A stretch of DNA of 64,000 bases from Vanilla planifolia (taxonomy: Eukaryota; Streptophyta; Magnoliopsida; Asparagales; Orchidaceae): positions 39,520,737 to 39,584,736 of the forward strand of contig CM043869.1 in the NCBI GenBank assembly GCA_023846275.1, in the 5' to 3' direction. Position numbers and translations under genes: made by a program. Shown piece by piece: positions 36,580-47,151 of this stretch; position 1 is the stretch's first letter, and every line of letters starts with the position of its first letter. Below the pieces are notes generated by a model, which did not search any database, was not told the origin of the DNA, and saw only the letters and a program-made list of their open reading frames with translations.

Positions 36580-38060
36580 TGTTATAAGTTGCATTAGACT
36601 AGCCTTTGTAATAGAAACGATACACTGTTGTTAAGCTTTGTTTCATTGTTGTTCAACTTTTCATGCTTTACTGTGTTTTCTTTTACCATTATCTTTTTTC
36701 TAAGTAAATACAGTTTCGATCCTCTTCCTTCTCCAGTAATTCTACTTCAAGATTGTTCCACTGTGTAAGTGATGAATTAGTGTTGTTGGGATATCATGTT
36801 TTTTGTATTGGAATCAATAATTCCAGCAAAGTTCATCATACTTCAACTCATCAAAGCTCTATGAAGATCTCCCACCTAAATCATATAGAAGACATAAAGC
36901 AACACTAACAACTAATTTTAACTTTTCTAGATTCTTGCATTACACTAGCCTTGGTAACAAGCAGAAGAGTGCAAGGTTTAGAAATTCCAATAGATAACTG
37001 TTAGGAATAGGAAACATGTACCATTATTTTCTTCATTGTTGCACAATTTCTACATGCTCCCTTGAGTATAGCTTAGTTGAAGAAATAATTCAAAAATACT
37101 GAGATTTCATCCATGATTCCACTTAAATATAATAACTTCAACAAGCATCTAGAATAAGAACTGCAACACAGTTCACCTGAAACCATGAAGATGTAGGAGG
37201 AAACATTCAAGGCAATCCTCCTGAAACCTTCTAAATTTCTAGAGGAAGGTTTTGTAAGAATTCCATTCGGGATAGTAAATACTGTTCGGATTAAAAACAA
37301 TGACCAAACTCATCACAAGTTTAACAAAAACAATGAAACGAGAAAAATCTAACAACTGATTCTAACTTTTCTAGATGTATGTTACATCAGGCTAGTCTTT
37401 GTATGAAACAGAAGAATACAATGTTTAGAAATTACTAGAGATAACAGTTAGTAATAGAAAAGATGTATCATTGTTTTGTTTATAGCTGTTCAATTTTTAC
37501 TTGAACTGAAAATTGTTTAGTAATAGTTTCAAGGACATTGTTTAGTTTACCAAAGTATTGTCTTTAAGGACACATTATATAGCTAATTTTTTATCACTCT
37601 TCATATTCTAATTATTTTTTTGAGCTTCCATGTTTGGCTTTGAGTTGGGTAGATTCCAACTAGATTTAAATGGTGCTTGTTGTATTAGCACTGAGTTAAG
37701 TTGAAAAGCATTTGATTTTCCAAAAATGATTAAAACCAATTTGTGACTCTGAAATATTATTAAAATTTAGCATTTTAGCTTAGGTTGGAAAAGGGAGTTC
37801 TTTTGGCCTTAATCATTATGGGTGAAATAAGGATTAATCGTATATTATGAGCTGACTATTTTTTTAAAATTTTAATATATAATTAATATAATTTCGATTT
37901 GTAGATCTAAGATTTTTTATTATTAATTATCTACATAAAAATGTATGTTACATCAGGTTAGTCTTTGTAAGAAGCAGAAGAATACAATGTTTAGAAATTA
38001 CTAGATGTAACAGTTAGTAATAGAAAAGATATACCGTTGTTTTTGCTCCTTCGTTTTTTA
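36580..38060. repeat. Four degenerate copies of a ~110-bp motif in one intron (unit 1)
   Basis: A motif of the form TGCATTA/GTTACATCA, AGGCTAGTCTTTGTA, AGAAGAATACAATGTTTAGAA, AACAGTTAGTAATAGAAA and a following ATTGTT stretch is seen starting near 36588 (weak), 36936, 37370 and 37938. The last two are the most alike. Copies are in the same orientation and separated by 340-570 bases of other sequence. They lie within the intron between the 35611 exon and the MED26-like exon, and recur in unit 2. Confidence 0.7.
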
Positions 38061-38193
38061 ATAGAAATCCATTTCGGAAATGAGAAGTTGAATAAACCCA
38101 TTTTGGAAAACAACTAAAACTCGTATTTGTATATATCTTTCTCAGAGAAGAGAAATGCTCAAAGTTGGATATCAACAATCGCCGCATTTCGCC

Positions 38194-39295
38194 ATGGATG
38201 ATGATTCGAGATCAATAGATCACTGGAGGAAGTTTTTCGACAACACGGGTTTGGATATCTTTGAGCTGATTGAGAATGCCGTCTATGTTGCCAGAATGGA
38301 TTATCCTAAGGAGTTCATAAGCAAACAACAAACAAAAAACTTTGTTGGTATGTAATCCAAAGAATAATTTTAGTTGATAAATCAACAAATACAAAACTTT
38401 ACTTATTTTGTTATTTTCCTTGTAGATCCTTCTCAAGATCATGTTAATCCTTCAATGTTGGATGAGGAAGTTGGTCTACCTTCTCCACCATTAGATGAAG
38501 CAACATTATTGTCCATCCAAACTACTACTTTTGAGCTTTCTAAGGCAAAGCATAAGATCATGATTATCATTTATTTCACTTTTTTTCAATAAGATTATGA
38601 AGAAATTAGTCGTGCTAAATACTAATTGGATTCTATTTTTTTGGCAAATCGATCAATCTTGAAGTTTTTTGATGGAATAGATGCGGATGGAAGTAAGTAA
38701 AAAAGTTTATTTTTGTAATCTTTATTTTTAATTTATCAAATTTTATATACTTATTTACTTATCATTCACAAAAAATGTCTCAGATCGTAAGCAAACGATA
38801 CCTCAAGGCATTGTTAATAAACTTGGCAAACCGTTTACCACTCATTCTAGGCCTGGTAAAAATCTAAGTCTTCTTTCTATACCAAAACAAGAAAATCAGA
38901 CCTGTGAAATTCAAACGAAGCCTTCCGTTGTTGAAGACAATGTAAGTAACGCTAAATATTAATGTGTTTTTGTTGAAAAAGTGATAACAATTTGTTTGAT
39001 GTTCTGTCCTGTATCTATGCAGAAAACAAAACAACCAAAGAAAGAAATTAATCAAGCTTCACTAGAGCGTGCAAAGAGGAAGCTCAAAGAAGGTTATCAA
39101 CAAGCTGAAATAGGTACTTATTGCTTTTGATTTTTAGCATTTTGATTTCTCTAAATGTGCTTAATATCTAATTCATACATATTTTTTTTATCAGCAAAAA
39201 AGCAACGAAAAATACAAATAATTGAGCTGTGTGATCTACCAAAGCACTGCCTTAGCCATCAACAACAAAACAAGAGACCAAAAAATCAAGTTTAA
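38194..39295 (+). CDS. MED26: MED26-like protein lacking the TFIIS-N domain (unit 1)
   Basis: Mediator subunit 26-like (plant MED26b type), nuclear, normally linking Mediator to elongation and initiation factors. Exons 38194-38347, 38426-38544, 38665-38692, 38784-38941, 39023-39113 and 39195-39295 join in phase to 216 codons with no internal stop. The start at 38194 is the family-typical MDDD and sits in GCCATGG context; the frame is also open upstream from the acceptor at 38145. Blocks in order: DHWRKFFDNTGLDIFELIE, VNPSMLDEEVGLPSPPLDE, FELSK/FFDGIDADG, RAKRKLKEGYQQAE and KKQRKIQIIELCDLPK. The family's central TFIIS N-terminal (LW) domain, expected between the first two blocks, is missing; the exons are joined there by a 78-base intron. 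All introns are GT-AG except 38545-38664, which would be GC-AG. If that intron is not spliced, the frame stops at about 38590. Expression is unknown. Confidence 0.7.
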
Positions 39296-39870
39296 AGATC
39301 GAGCGAAAGCTCATCGATAGTGCTTCTTTTTAATTATCGGTTCTAACAATTCTTTTGGAGCAGGAAAATGGCATCACCAAAATGTCCATTTTTGTCGCAA
39401 TGGGGGTTCACCGTGAGCCAACATTTAGGGACTTGTGATATATTTTGTGACAAAGTTGTATAAGTTTACTTTGGGTTTTCATAGCGTAGAGACAAGAGAC
39501 TGCTTTGAGGGAAAATGAGATTCGTGGTTTAGTGTTGGCATCGAAAAAAAAATAATTCTTGTGTAAATGGTTTCTCCGCCAACAAAAGCAAAGGAGAAGA
39601 AGAAATTGAATAGGCCCAATTCCAATTGGATTGGGGGTGGATGTAGGCTCATTTGGGTAGGAGCCGAACCACTTAAAAAATCGAGTTGTTCTTTCTTTTT
39701 TGCACTTTCATTTATGCTCTTATATTTTTATTATTCGCTAAAAATTATATTTATTATATTATATATGTGAGATTAATTTAATATTATCATTTAAAAAATC
39801 ACAATCAATTTACTCTCATCAATGAATTCTTTTACAGGAGTAATTTGCATCACTTAAATGTTTATTTGTT
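39296..39870. other. 3' flank of the MED26-like gene (unit 1)
   Basis: No supported gene. The 67-codon frame at 39567-39770 has a lysine-rich then hydrophobic composition typical of chance frames. A short near-palindrome around 39618-39640 (CCCAATTCCAATTGGATTGGG-like) was noted. Confidence 0.4.
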
Positions 39871-41210
39871 TATAATGTAGTTGATATTTATCTTATTTCA
39901 TAACGACAATTGTCCCTTTCTTTATATGAAGTTTTTAATAAAGTACAAATCATTGATTTTTGAGAAATTCCTATATAGCTTTATAAAAAAAAGTATTTGG
40001 AAGGCCATGACTTTAACGACAAATTATGCAAATACTACTTCTAAAATAAGAAAAGTAAAGATGACCTTCATTTCAATTGCTTCCTCTTGTGCTTTGATTT
40101 TGCAAGTGATGCATTGTTCACTCTAAATTTTTGTATCCTAAAAAGTTGAACATGATGCTTTTAAATAATTTTAGTTATAATGCTATCGATATTTGCTTTA
40201 TTTAATTACAACAATTGGCTCTTTATGTGAAGGTTTTAATAAAGTGGAAATCATGGATTCTTGAGCAATTCTTATATAATTATATAAAAAAGTATTTAGA
40301 AATCCATCTCTTTAGAGGCAAACTATACAAATAATGAACGATATAATTTGCATATTTAATACATTATATTAGTGTATAATGATATAATTATATGAACTTA
40401 CAAATAACTCTTTTTAGTACGTAACCAAATCAATTAACTTATAACGACTGTCATATACATTTATATGTATATTATTGAAAATTTTGGATTACTATTACTG
40501 GGTTTTTGTCTTTTCTTTATAAACCCCATATCTTGTTACAAATATGATAGTTTTATATAAGTATAATTTACAAAAAATAATAAACTATTTTTTGCATTTA
40601 ATGATTTTCTATATGTTAAAATAAGATGTTATAATTAGAAGTCACTAATTGAAAATACACCTTAATCATATTTTGAGAAATTGTATTTAAAAATTTTGAA
40701 TTCACAACCATTTAAAGTACCAAAATGCACGATAACACGAGAGACGTGAGACTACTTTTATGGCTATTTTTATTTGAGATTTATGATATCGTTTTAGTTT
40801 GTTGCATATGTAATGCATTATATTTTGTACAATCATATACATTGAATGAACTTACAAATAACTCTTTTAATATTTAATCAAATGAATTAAATTATTATGG
40901 CTATTATATACATTTATATGTTTATTATTAAAAATACTATTATCATTTTGGGTTTTCATATTTTCTTTATAGATTTTATATCATGTTATGGACATGATTC
41001 ACAATTATAGGTGTAGTTTATAAAAAATAATAAGAAACTATTTTTTTTATTTAAAGATTTATTATTTATTAAAATAAAAAATATATGATTAGAAATCACT
41101 AATTCAAAATACGTCTAAATTATCTTTTAAGAATACTTAATTTAAAAATTTTAACTTCCAACCTGTTAAAGTTCCAAAGTGTATGATGACACAAGTGATG
41201 TGAGACACAT
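39871..41210. repeat. AT-rich DNA made of two diverged tandem duplications (unit 1)
   Basis: First pair: the segment from 39871 (TATAATGTAGTTGATATTTA ...) resembles that from 40176 (TATAATGCTATCGATATTTG ...), sharing TTTTAATAAAGT, AATCAT, TTTTTGAG-type and AAAAAAGTATTT blocks in order, period about 305. Second pair: about 40357-40755 resembles about 40811-41209, period 454, sharing GAACTTACAAATAACTCTTTT, ATACATTTATATGT, TTTTCTTTATA, AATAATAA, GAAATCACTAATT-type and GTGATGTGAGAC-type blocks. Divergence is substantial. No terminal repeats or coding capacity were found, so the nature (old non-autonomous element or simple duplications) is open. Confidence 0.7.
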
Positions 41211-43026
41211 AACATTGCTAGTATTTAAATTAAATAAATTTCACCAACAATTGATGGTTTGGGGATTAAGGACCACCGATAATTTATTTCTTTGATAGAT
41301 AATACCTTCATTAACTCTATGATCATAACAAAGATGGTAACCAATCATTTGATTACACTTGTATTCCTTTCACATTCACAAAAGATAACAATGATGTTAT
41401 ATAACTATCTCTCTTGTATTTCTTTCATAACATAACATGGGAAAAACAAACATTTATACTTGAAGTGAAACTTGCGGACACATATCTCTGAAGATTTAGG
41501 GTGCAACAATGATTGTTATCAATCAACTAATCAAGTTCTTAGGCCTAAAGACTAATCAAGTTGCATGCTGGCAGTAGTGTGCAGTAATAATTAAATATTT
41601 AATATTGAAATATTATCATTTCTTCCCATTTTTTTGGTTTGGGCTACAAAATATTGATGGTATAGCTTGACTTAAAAATATTGCACGGAATGTTTTCTTA
41701 ATTCAGGGTTGAGCCAAACTCATTTGAGTTGAGTCACGAGTGAAGCTGAATTTTGGGCAAACGTTATTGTAGCTCAATTTTTTGCTTATCTTGTTTTGCT
41801 AAATTTTTATATGAATCAGTTCTAAAAATTAACATATCACATGCTTTGTCAAACTTCTATTGGCATAATGAATAGGACATTATAAATGTGAGATATCACG
41901 TAATCATGCCTTACTCACTTCTTTGCACCATTTGCATGGCTTTATGTTTTCGTTCTTGCATCTCTATCTAGGTTGCTTACAAACATAGAAACATAAGTTT
42001 GTAAGGTACAAATCCCACATGTCTCAGTTTTTTCTTTTTTTTTTCTCACGTTTCAAGCTGCCTCATCCTGCTTGAGCTGATTAAATTTTGATTCCAATTC
42101 AAAGTTACTTAAATTTTTTTAACTCAATGTGTAGGTTGGACCAAACTTTTTAGTGTTTTACATTATAAGCTTGGCCCTAGCATTTCATCTGAGTAGGGGT
42201 CTTATTTCCTTATGCCTGTGTTACTAGGATAGCATAGATCATAGTTTTGCAGTTTCAGGCATTAGACCGTCAAATGAAGAGTATATTAAAACTTATAATT
42301 GAGAATGTTTTGTTATGCTAAATTGTAGCTTACATTTGTTGGTTTCACCTAGAAACACGAAGGCTAATATTGGAAGTATCGAATATTACAAAACATTTTA
42401 GGGTCTTTAATTTCAAGGTTTGATGAAGGTTTAAGGTGCTTTATTTGTGCACCAGTACATTGTTTTATAAAAGTCCTACATTAAAAATATGAAGTTATGC
42501 CTTCAAAATAATTATGCACATCAAAATCTGAAATTTGAGATAATTTGGTAGATAATTTATAGCATATGTTTTTGTTTTTTATTATTAATATATTTGGCCT
42601 CTTGTTGTACATTGTTTAACGTCAAAACACAATTTTAGTTTGCTAAAAATATGTAGAAGTGATGTCTTTACTTTTGTGATCATAGCATGCTAGCACTTAA
42701 ATTTCTTTTGTTCGATGGACCTTTTGGTTGGATTGTCAATGTTATTCTAATGCAAACACTGACCGTAAGCAACAGCAGATGTTATATAAAAAGTTGTCTA
42801 ACCATGGTGGCAATATTGTGAACCTTTTGTTTTTTATGACATCTAAAGTGTTGAACACTATGTCAAATATGTTATTGGTTTTTGTTTTTGTTTTATATTT
42901 TCCTTAAAAATACTTGTATTCCTTTTGTTTTGGTGGAATGCTTTCTTACATTAATTGAAGTCGAAATGAATTTTCATATCACAAGTAAGAATTGTTATTT
43001 CTTGTTCACTTTTGTCACAATGATGT
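41211..43026. other. Spacer, no gene recognised (unit 1)
   Basis: AT-rich DNA without a supported exon. A short phase of open coding-like sequence after a CAG acceptor near 42258 (ALDRQMKSILKLIIEN) was noted but has no family match. Unit 2 has a two-base insertion relative to unit 1 (GCGGTGACAC versus GCGGACAC, unit 1 position about 41475). Confidence 0.35.
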
Positions 43027-43212
43027 ATGGTTCAACCAAAAAAATTCATATCTAAACTTTTAAATGTGAGAAAAAAATGCTTGGTAAAACTAAAATTGTG
43101 TCTTTTAAATGGTGTCTTTGCTCAATTGGATGCTTTTAAAGATCTTGAAGACTCTGGATCAAACATTGCAATATTTGAAACTACTATGTATATTTTATTG
43201 TCGTTCTTCTGA
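43027..43212 (+). CDS. Unidentified 61-codon frame, possible exon (unit 1)
   Basis: The frame begins VQPKKFISKLLNVRKKCLVK and continues with a helix-like segment, LLNGVFAQLDAFKDLEDSGS, then a hydrophobic end. The composition (amphipathic, Lys/Leu-rich, like an ARM/HEAT or other helical repeat) looks more protein-like than its neighbours. It does not match the CAND1, VPS13 or MED26 segments I know. No ATG-independent splice boundaries could be fixed. It may be an exon of a further captured gene fragment or chance. Confidence 0.3.
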   Translation: MVQPKKFISKLLNVRKKCLVKLKLCLLNGVFAQLDAFKDLEDSGSNIAIFETTMYILLSFF

Positions 43213-44195
43213 GCTCTAGCTTGTAGAATGCTTGCTTATCAATAATTTGTAGTTCAAATGGCATTTTTTCTTTCGTGTCGAAGGGGACACTTTTTTAAAA
43301 AACATTCTTGTTTGACTGCACCTCTCTTTGAATTGGGTAATTGGCCAAACAAAGCCCACACTAGTTGTTCGTAGTTTTCAGATTCAAAAGAAATGTAGAC
43401 CATGCTGATTGAGCAGCCTAGAAATACAATTTAGTGATCATTCGTACTTCAATTGATAGTCCATAATTATTTTCCTATCCTTTTTTCCACTTAACGTTTG
43501 CATGGTTCTCTAGGTAGCCAGTCATTTTCAAAAACTTATATTTTGGTAGTTTTGATCTTTCCTTGCCTAGCCATTTGCAGCATTTTTTATACCACTTTTG
43601 TAGACGTACAGGACAAAATGTTATTATCTATTTATCTTTTTTATGTCTTTTTTTTTCTTTCATTTACGTATTGAAGCTCAATATATGCTCTTTTTTCATT
43701 GTGTTGTGTGAATATGTACTGACATGTATGTCATCTAAGTGATGTGGTTCTTGTAAGTTATGATATAAATTGTTAATTGAAATATTTTGAAAATTTAGTT
43801 TAATAAATTATGATGTTTGAATTTTGATAGAATTCTTGCTCGTGCCTCGAGTTCAACCACCTCATCTTATTTTATTTTACCTCCACTATGTTAGTGATGA
43901 CATTTTAGAGAATTTTTAAATGAATGTGCTTTTACACTTGTTTAAAATGAAGCATCTACCATCCTTATTTACATAATATGTGCAATCTTATTTTTATTTT
44001 TCTATGAACAAAAAGCTGTATTTCCATATTGTGAAATAACACTTAAAAACTTTTGCCATTTTGGTTAGATTTTAATATCTTAGTTTTTTAAAAAAAATTT
44101 CTTTGTGGCTTCTTCATAAAATCAAATTGCTTTTGTCTATTTAATGGAAATGGTTGTCAAATTATTGTTGTTATTCTATTCCGTCTTACTTAAAG
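43213..44195. other. Spacer, no gene recognised (unit 1)
   Basis: T-rich non-coding DNA up to the acceptor-like CTTAAAG in front of the CAND1 exon. Probably intron or flank of the CAND1 fragment. Confidence 0.35.
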
Positions 44196-44316
44196 CTTGC
44201 ATAAGGCTCTTTCAAGTCCTATTCTGTCAACTGTTGGTGAGAGGTATTACAAAGTTACAGCTAAAGCTTTACGAGTTTGCGAAGAACTAGTGCATGTTAT
44301 CCATCCAACATTTGAG
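44196..44316 (+). pseudogene. CAND1: CAND1 upstream exon, isolated (unit 1)
   Basis: Encodes HKALSSPILSTVGERYYKVT and then AKALRVCEELVHVIHPTFE, a CAND1 block that in the family lies upstream (N-terminal) of the one at 32667. Here it sits 9.5 kb downstream of the other CAND1 exons of unit 1, but 2.8 kb upstream of those of unit 2. The normal next CAND1 exons are absent. About 160 bases downstream the sequence switches into VPS13-like exon sequence at the unit junction. The frame is open but isolated, hence called a pseudogene fragment. Confidence 0.8.
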
Positions 44317-44472
44317 GCAATTAAGCTAATTAAAATGATGATAGCCATATGGAGTTATGAGTTTTATTATAATTTTGAAATCTAGACATGCACTTTTCAC
44401 TTCGAGGCATGTTTCTACAATCTATAAAGCCATCAAAATCAAGATCATATGAATAAGTTAATTCAATGTATT

Positions 44473-46234
44473 ATTTCATTTCATGGGAATAATAAGTGGG
44501 ATGTGTTAGTGTTAGCTGATGGACTATCTCTTTCGTCCCCACTCAATCCTTATGAGGTCCTTTGGGGGTCTCTGTCATCTGCTTTATCTCCTGTACTAAA
44601 TGTTCGAGCCAGGAAATCAGAGAACAAGAAATGTTAAATATTAGTTTTGGTTTTCAGCATGTTTAATGCATTTTGACATCGGAATTTTTCGCCATGCTGA
44701 TTGGATACTTCTCCTTGTCTGATTGGAGCTTGAAGGAAACTATGAAGGAAGATGAGCTGTGGACAAGTTCCAATGATGAGTTTTATAGATCTTCTGGATT
44801 TGACGCACAAATTATTTATAAGTTTAAAATACTAGAATCAATTCTAATTTTTCCTGGAGGACCATTTGGCTTTCTGTTTACAAGTTGAATGTAATGTGCC
44901 ATCTATAACTGTTGCCAGTGGACTCAATACGTTCAAACTTTTTGGTAGAAGTTTATCTGTGTCATTAGTGCCACTCAAAGATGCCACTTCTTCATTCAAG
45001 CTTGGAAATAATATTTTCAAGACAAATATTCAATTAGTTGAGCACTTTGAGACAGACGTTTGGTTGAGAGTGCCTTTCAAGAAAAAGAAATCAGTTGATG
45101 ATGCTGATTTCCCTTTTCTAATCATGATAAATATTAATAATTGTATAGTGACTGTTGAAGGTATGACGTAATTTGATTAGTTAGTGTTGCCTCTAAGATA
45201 AATTGATTTGAAAACTTAACAATCATTGATGTTGTCTTTCAGATGAGTACTTCTTTGATGGGGTAGAAGCGACCATGTTTGTTGTAGATCAGCTTTCTTT
45301 GGTTAGTAAAGGCTCTGAATATTTTACATCCGATGTCTTGCATTTTCTGCATCTGAAGAGGAAAATCAATGTGGAAGCTGTTGGTATTCCTGACAGACCA
45401 AATGAGTTCTCCTTTGTTTTGAAAGCACGTGCCAGGGCCTTATCATTTAATTTCTCTTGCTTGAATATGAAAGAAGCTTCTACAATCGAAACCATAGCTA
45501 CTTTATATTTGAGGCTTGATTGTTCTTCCGCAGTGAGAAATGGTTTACTAAAGTCACTTGATGCAAAGGTTTCCAGTTTTCTTCGTCATTCCTTTTGCAA
45601 TGACGTGCTATTGGCATCATTCACTTCTCATATTGGTGCAACTTTTCGCATTAGCATCAACTTTTGTAGATCTTTTCAAGGCAATGCTGAAATAGTATTT
45701 GCAATTCCTGCCATTGATATTTGGTTGCATATGCATGAGTGGGTCAGCATAAATGCTTTTCTTTGTTCTCTTAAAAGAAAGTTGGACATTTTGTTCCTAT
45801 CAACAGTTGTGAATTGAAAATCTTCTTATAAAGATAATTCTGAATCTGTTTCATCTTGTTCTGCTTCTGAAAGTACTATGCTGGAAACTGATATTTTACT
45901 ATGAAATCTAAGAGCATAATTATTTCATTTCATGTTCCCCTCTATGATAATGAACAAGATTCATAAAAGTTTGATGTATACAAAGCAGACCAGTATAATG
46001 TTCTTGGTACTAAGGCAGCAGTAAGTGCATCAGCTTTTGAATCAAAGCCTAGCAAGCAAGTAAAATTACTGTTTTAGAGTAAATATTTGTTATTTACTAT
46101 AGAAAGAAAATCGCATGAAACTGAAACGTAATATTGATAAGATGAGAACTTTGCTTGAGATGGTTCAAGGGCACGAGAGATATTATTCTCTTCCCTTCGT
46201 ATACATCTCTCATGTGAAAATTGAAACTAATATC
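44473..46234 (+). pseudogene. VPS13: VPS13-like pseudogene tail (unit 2)
   Basis: Begins abruptly within the exon (SFHGNNKWDV) and repeats all disabling changes of unit 1: frame change and TAA near 44635-44650, shift near 44880, TGA at 45815-45817, then the block MKLKRNIDKMRTLLEMV at about 46106-46234. It differs from units 1 and 3 in the first part: LVLADGLSLSSPLNPYEVLW where they have LASADGLSLSSPLSPYEVLW. With no upstream exons it cannot encode a VPS13 protein. Confidence 0.85.
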
Positions 46235-47151
46235 TTTTACTTCATTTTTTTCTGTTTGGCTGGTCTTTTTAGTCTTCTTTTCTTTCGATGCTAAATTTTT
46301 TGCCTTTCTCTTTTGTATGTGCTCATTTGTCCTCGTGCAGCCTAGAGATCCTGATCAAGTGCATGGCCATTCAGTCAAAGTGAATGAATAATATTTTTGA
46401 TGGTTCGGGCTTTTTTGATCTACTGATAAATTACAATAATGTTGACAAGGTTGGCTTTATGCTTTTGAGCAAATTTTGTCCCTCAAAAGTTATTAGAATA
46501 TGCCAATTTCTTTTAGATTATCTTTGTTCTCTCATATATTAGGGAATGAGATGTACTTCTATATGTAACTTCTTCCTTTATATAATATGCATATGGTGCT
46601 CATGGAAGCCATGCACTAGATTATATTAGTTCATGATTAATTGTAATTCGAATTGGAGGAGCAAGTTCAAACGTTCAAACTTGGCTTAATTATCTTTCTC
46701 GTTTGTTTTTCTTTTTTTTGTGGTGAAGCTTTGATTGTTCGCATTATTTGTTTTTTTTAATAATTTTCTCATCTTGAAGCTGTCCTTTATTTATTTATTT
46801 TGCTATTTACATAGGTTTTTTTTTCTTATATGACATATGCATTCCATTTTGTTCGATAATCGATCCCATGTTGACCAATAGTCATGGGAAACGTATTTGT
46901 AAATTAACATGTGAGATCTTAGATTTCTCTCATATAATAATGTTACAAAATGTTATTGTCAAAGTAAAGTGGAAACCATTTAAAACAATAGAGAATGGAC
47001 ATTCAAAAAAAAATTGGTAAAATAATACCTTGTGATAAGTTTATTGAATTTAACACTTTAAATTATTATCTATTCAAATGTTGCATAAATATAACATACT
47101 TATTTCTTATTGCTAGTCTATTTGATTAAAATGTTTTTATGCCATACTTAG

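Larger units (their letters stand above)
29988..44472 (+). repeat. 14.5-kb tandem unit 1
   Basis: The 14485 bases from 29988 to 44472 recur almost unchanged immediately downstream (44473-58959) and again, partly, from 58960 to the window end. The left edge is inside a VPS13-like exon at ATTTCATTTCATGGG. To its left unit 1 has the native VPS13-like exon, whereas units 2 and 3 have a different sequence (AATAAGTTAATTCAATGTATT). Unit 1 holds the VPS13-like tail, CAND1 fragment, MED26-like gene, AT-rich repeats, an unidentified frame and a CAND1 upstream exon. Confidence 0.97.

Noticed and set aside
36936..38050. CRISPR-like repeat-spacer array
   Set aside because: Only four degenerate copies, long irregular spacing, and a eukaryotic intron context.
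39567..39770. 67-codon frame after the MED26-like gene
   Set aside because: Chance frame in AT-rich 3' flank: lysine-rich then hydrophobic, no splice or family support.
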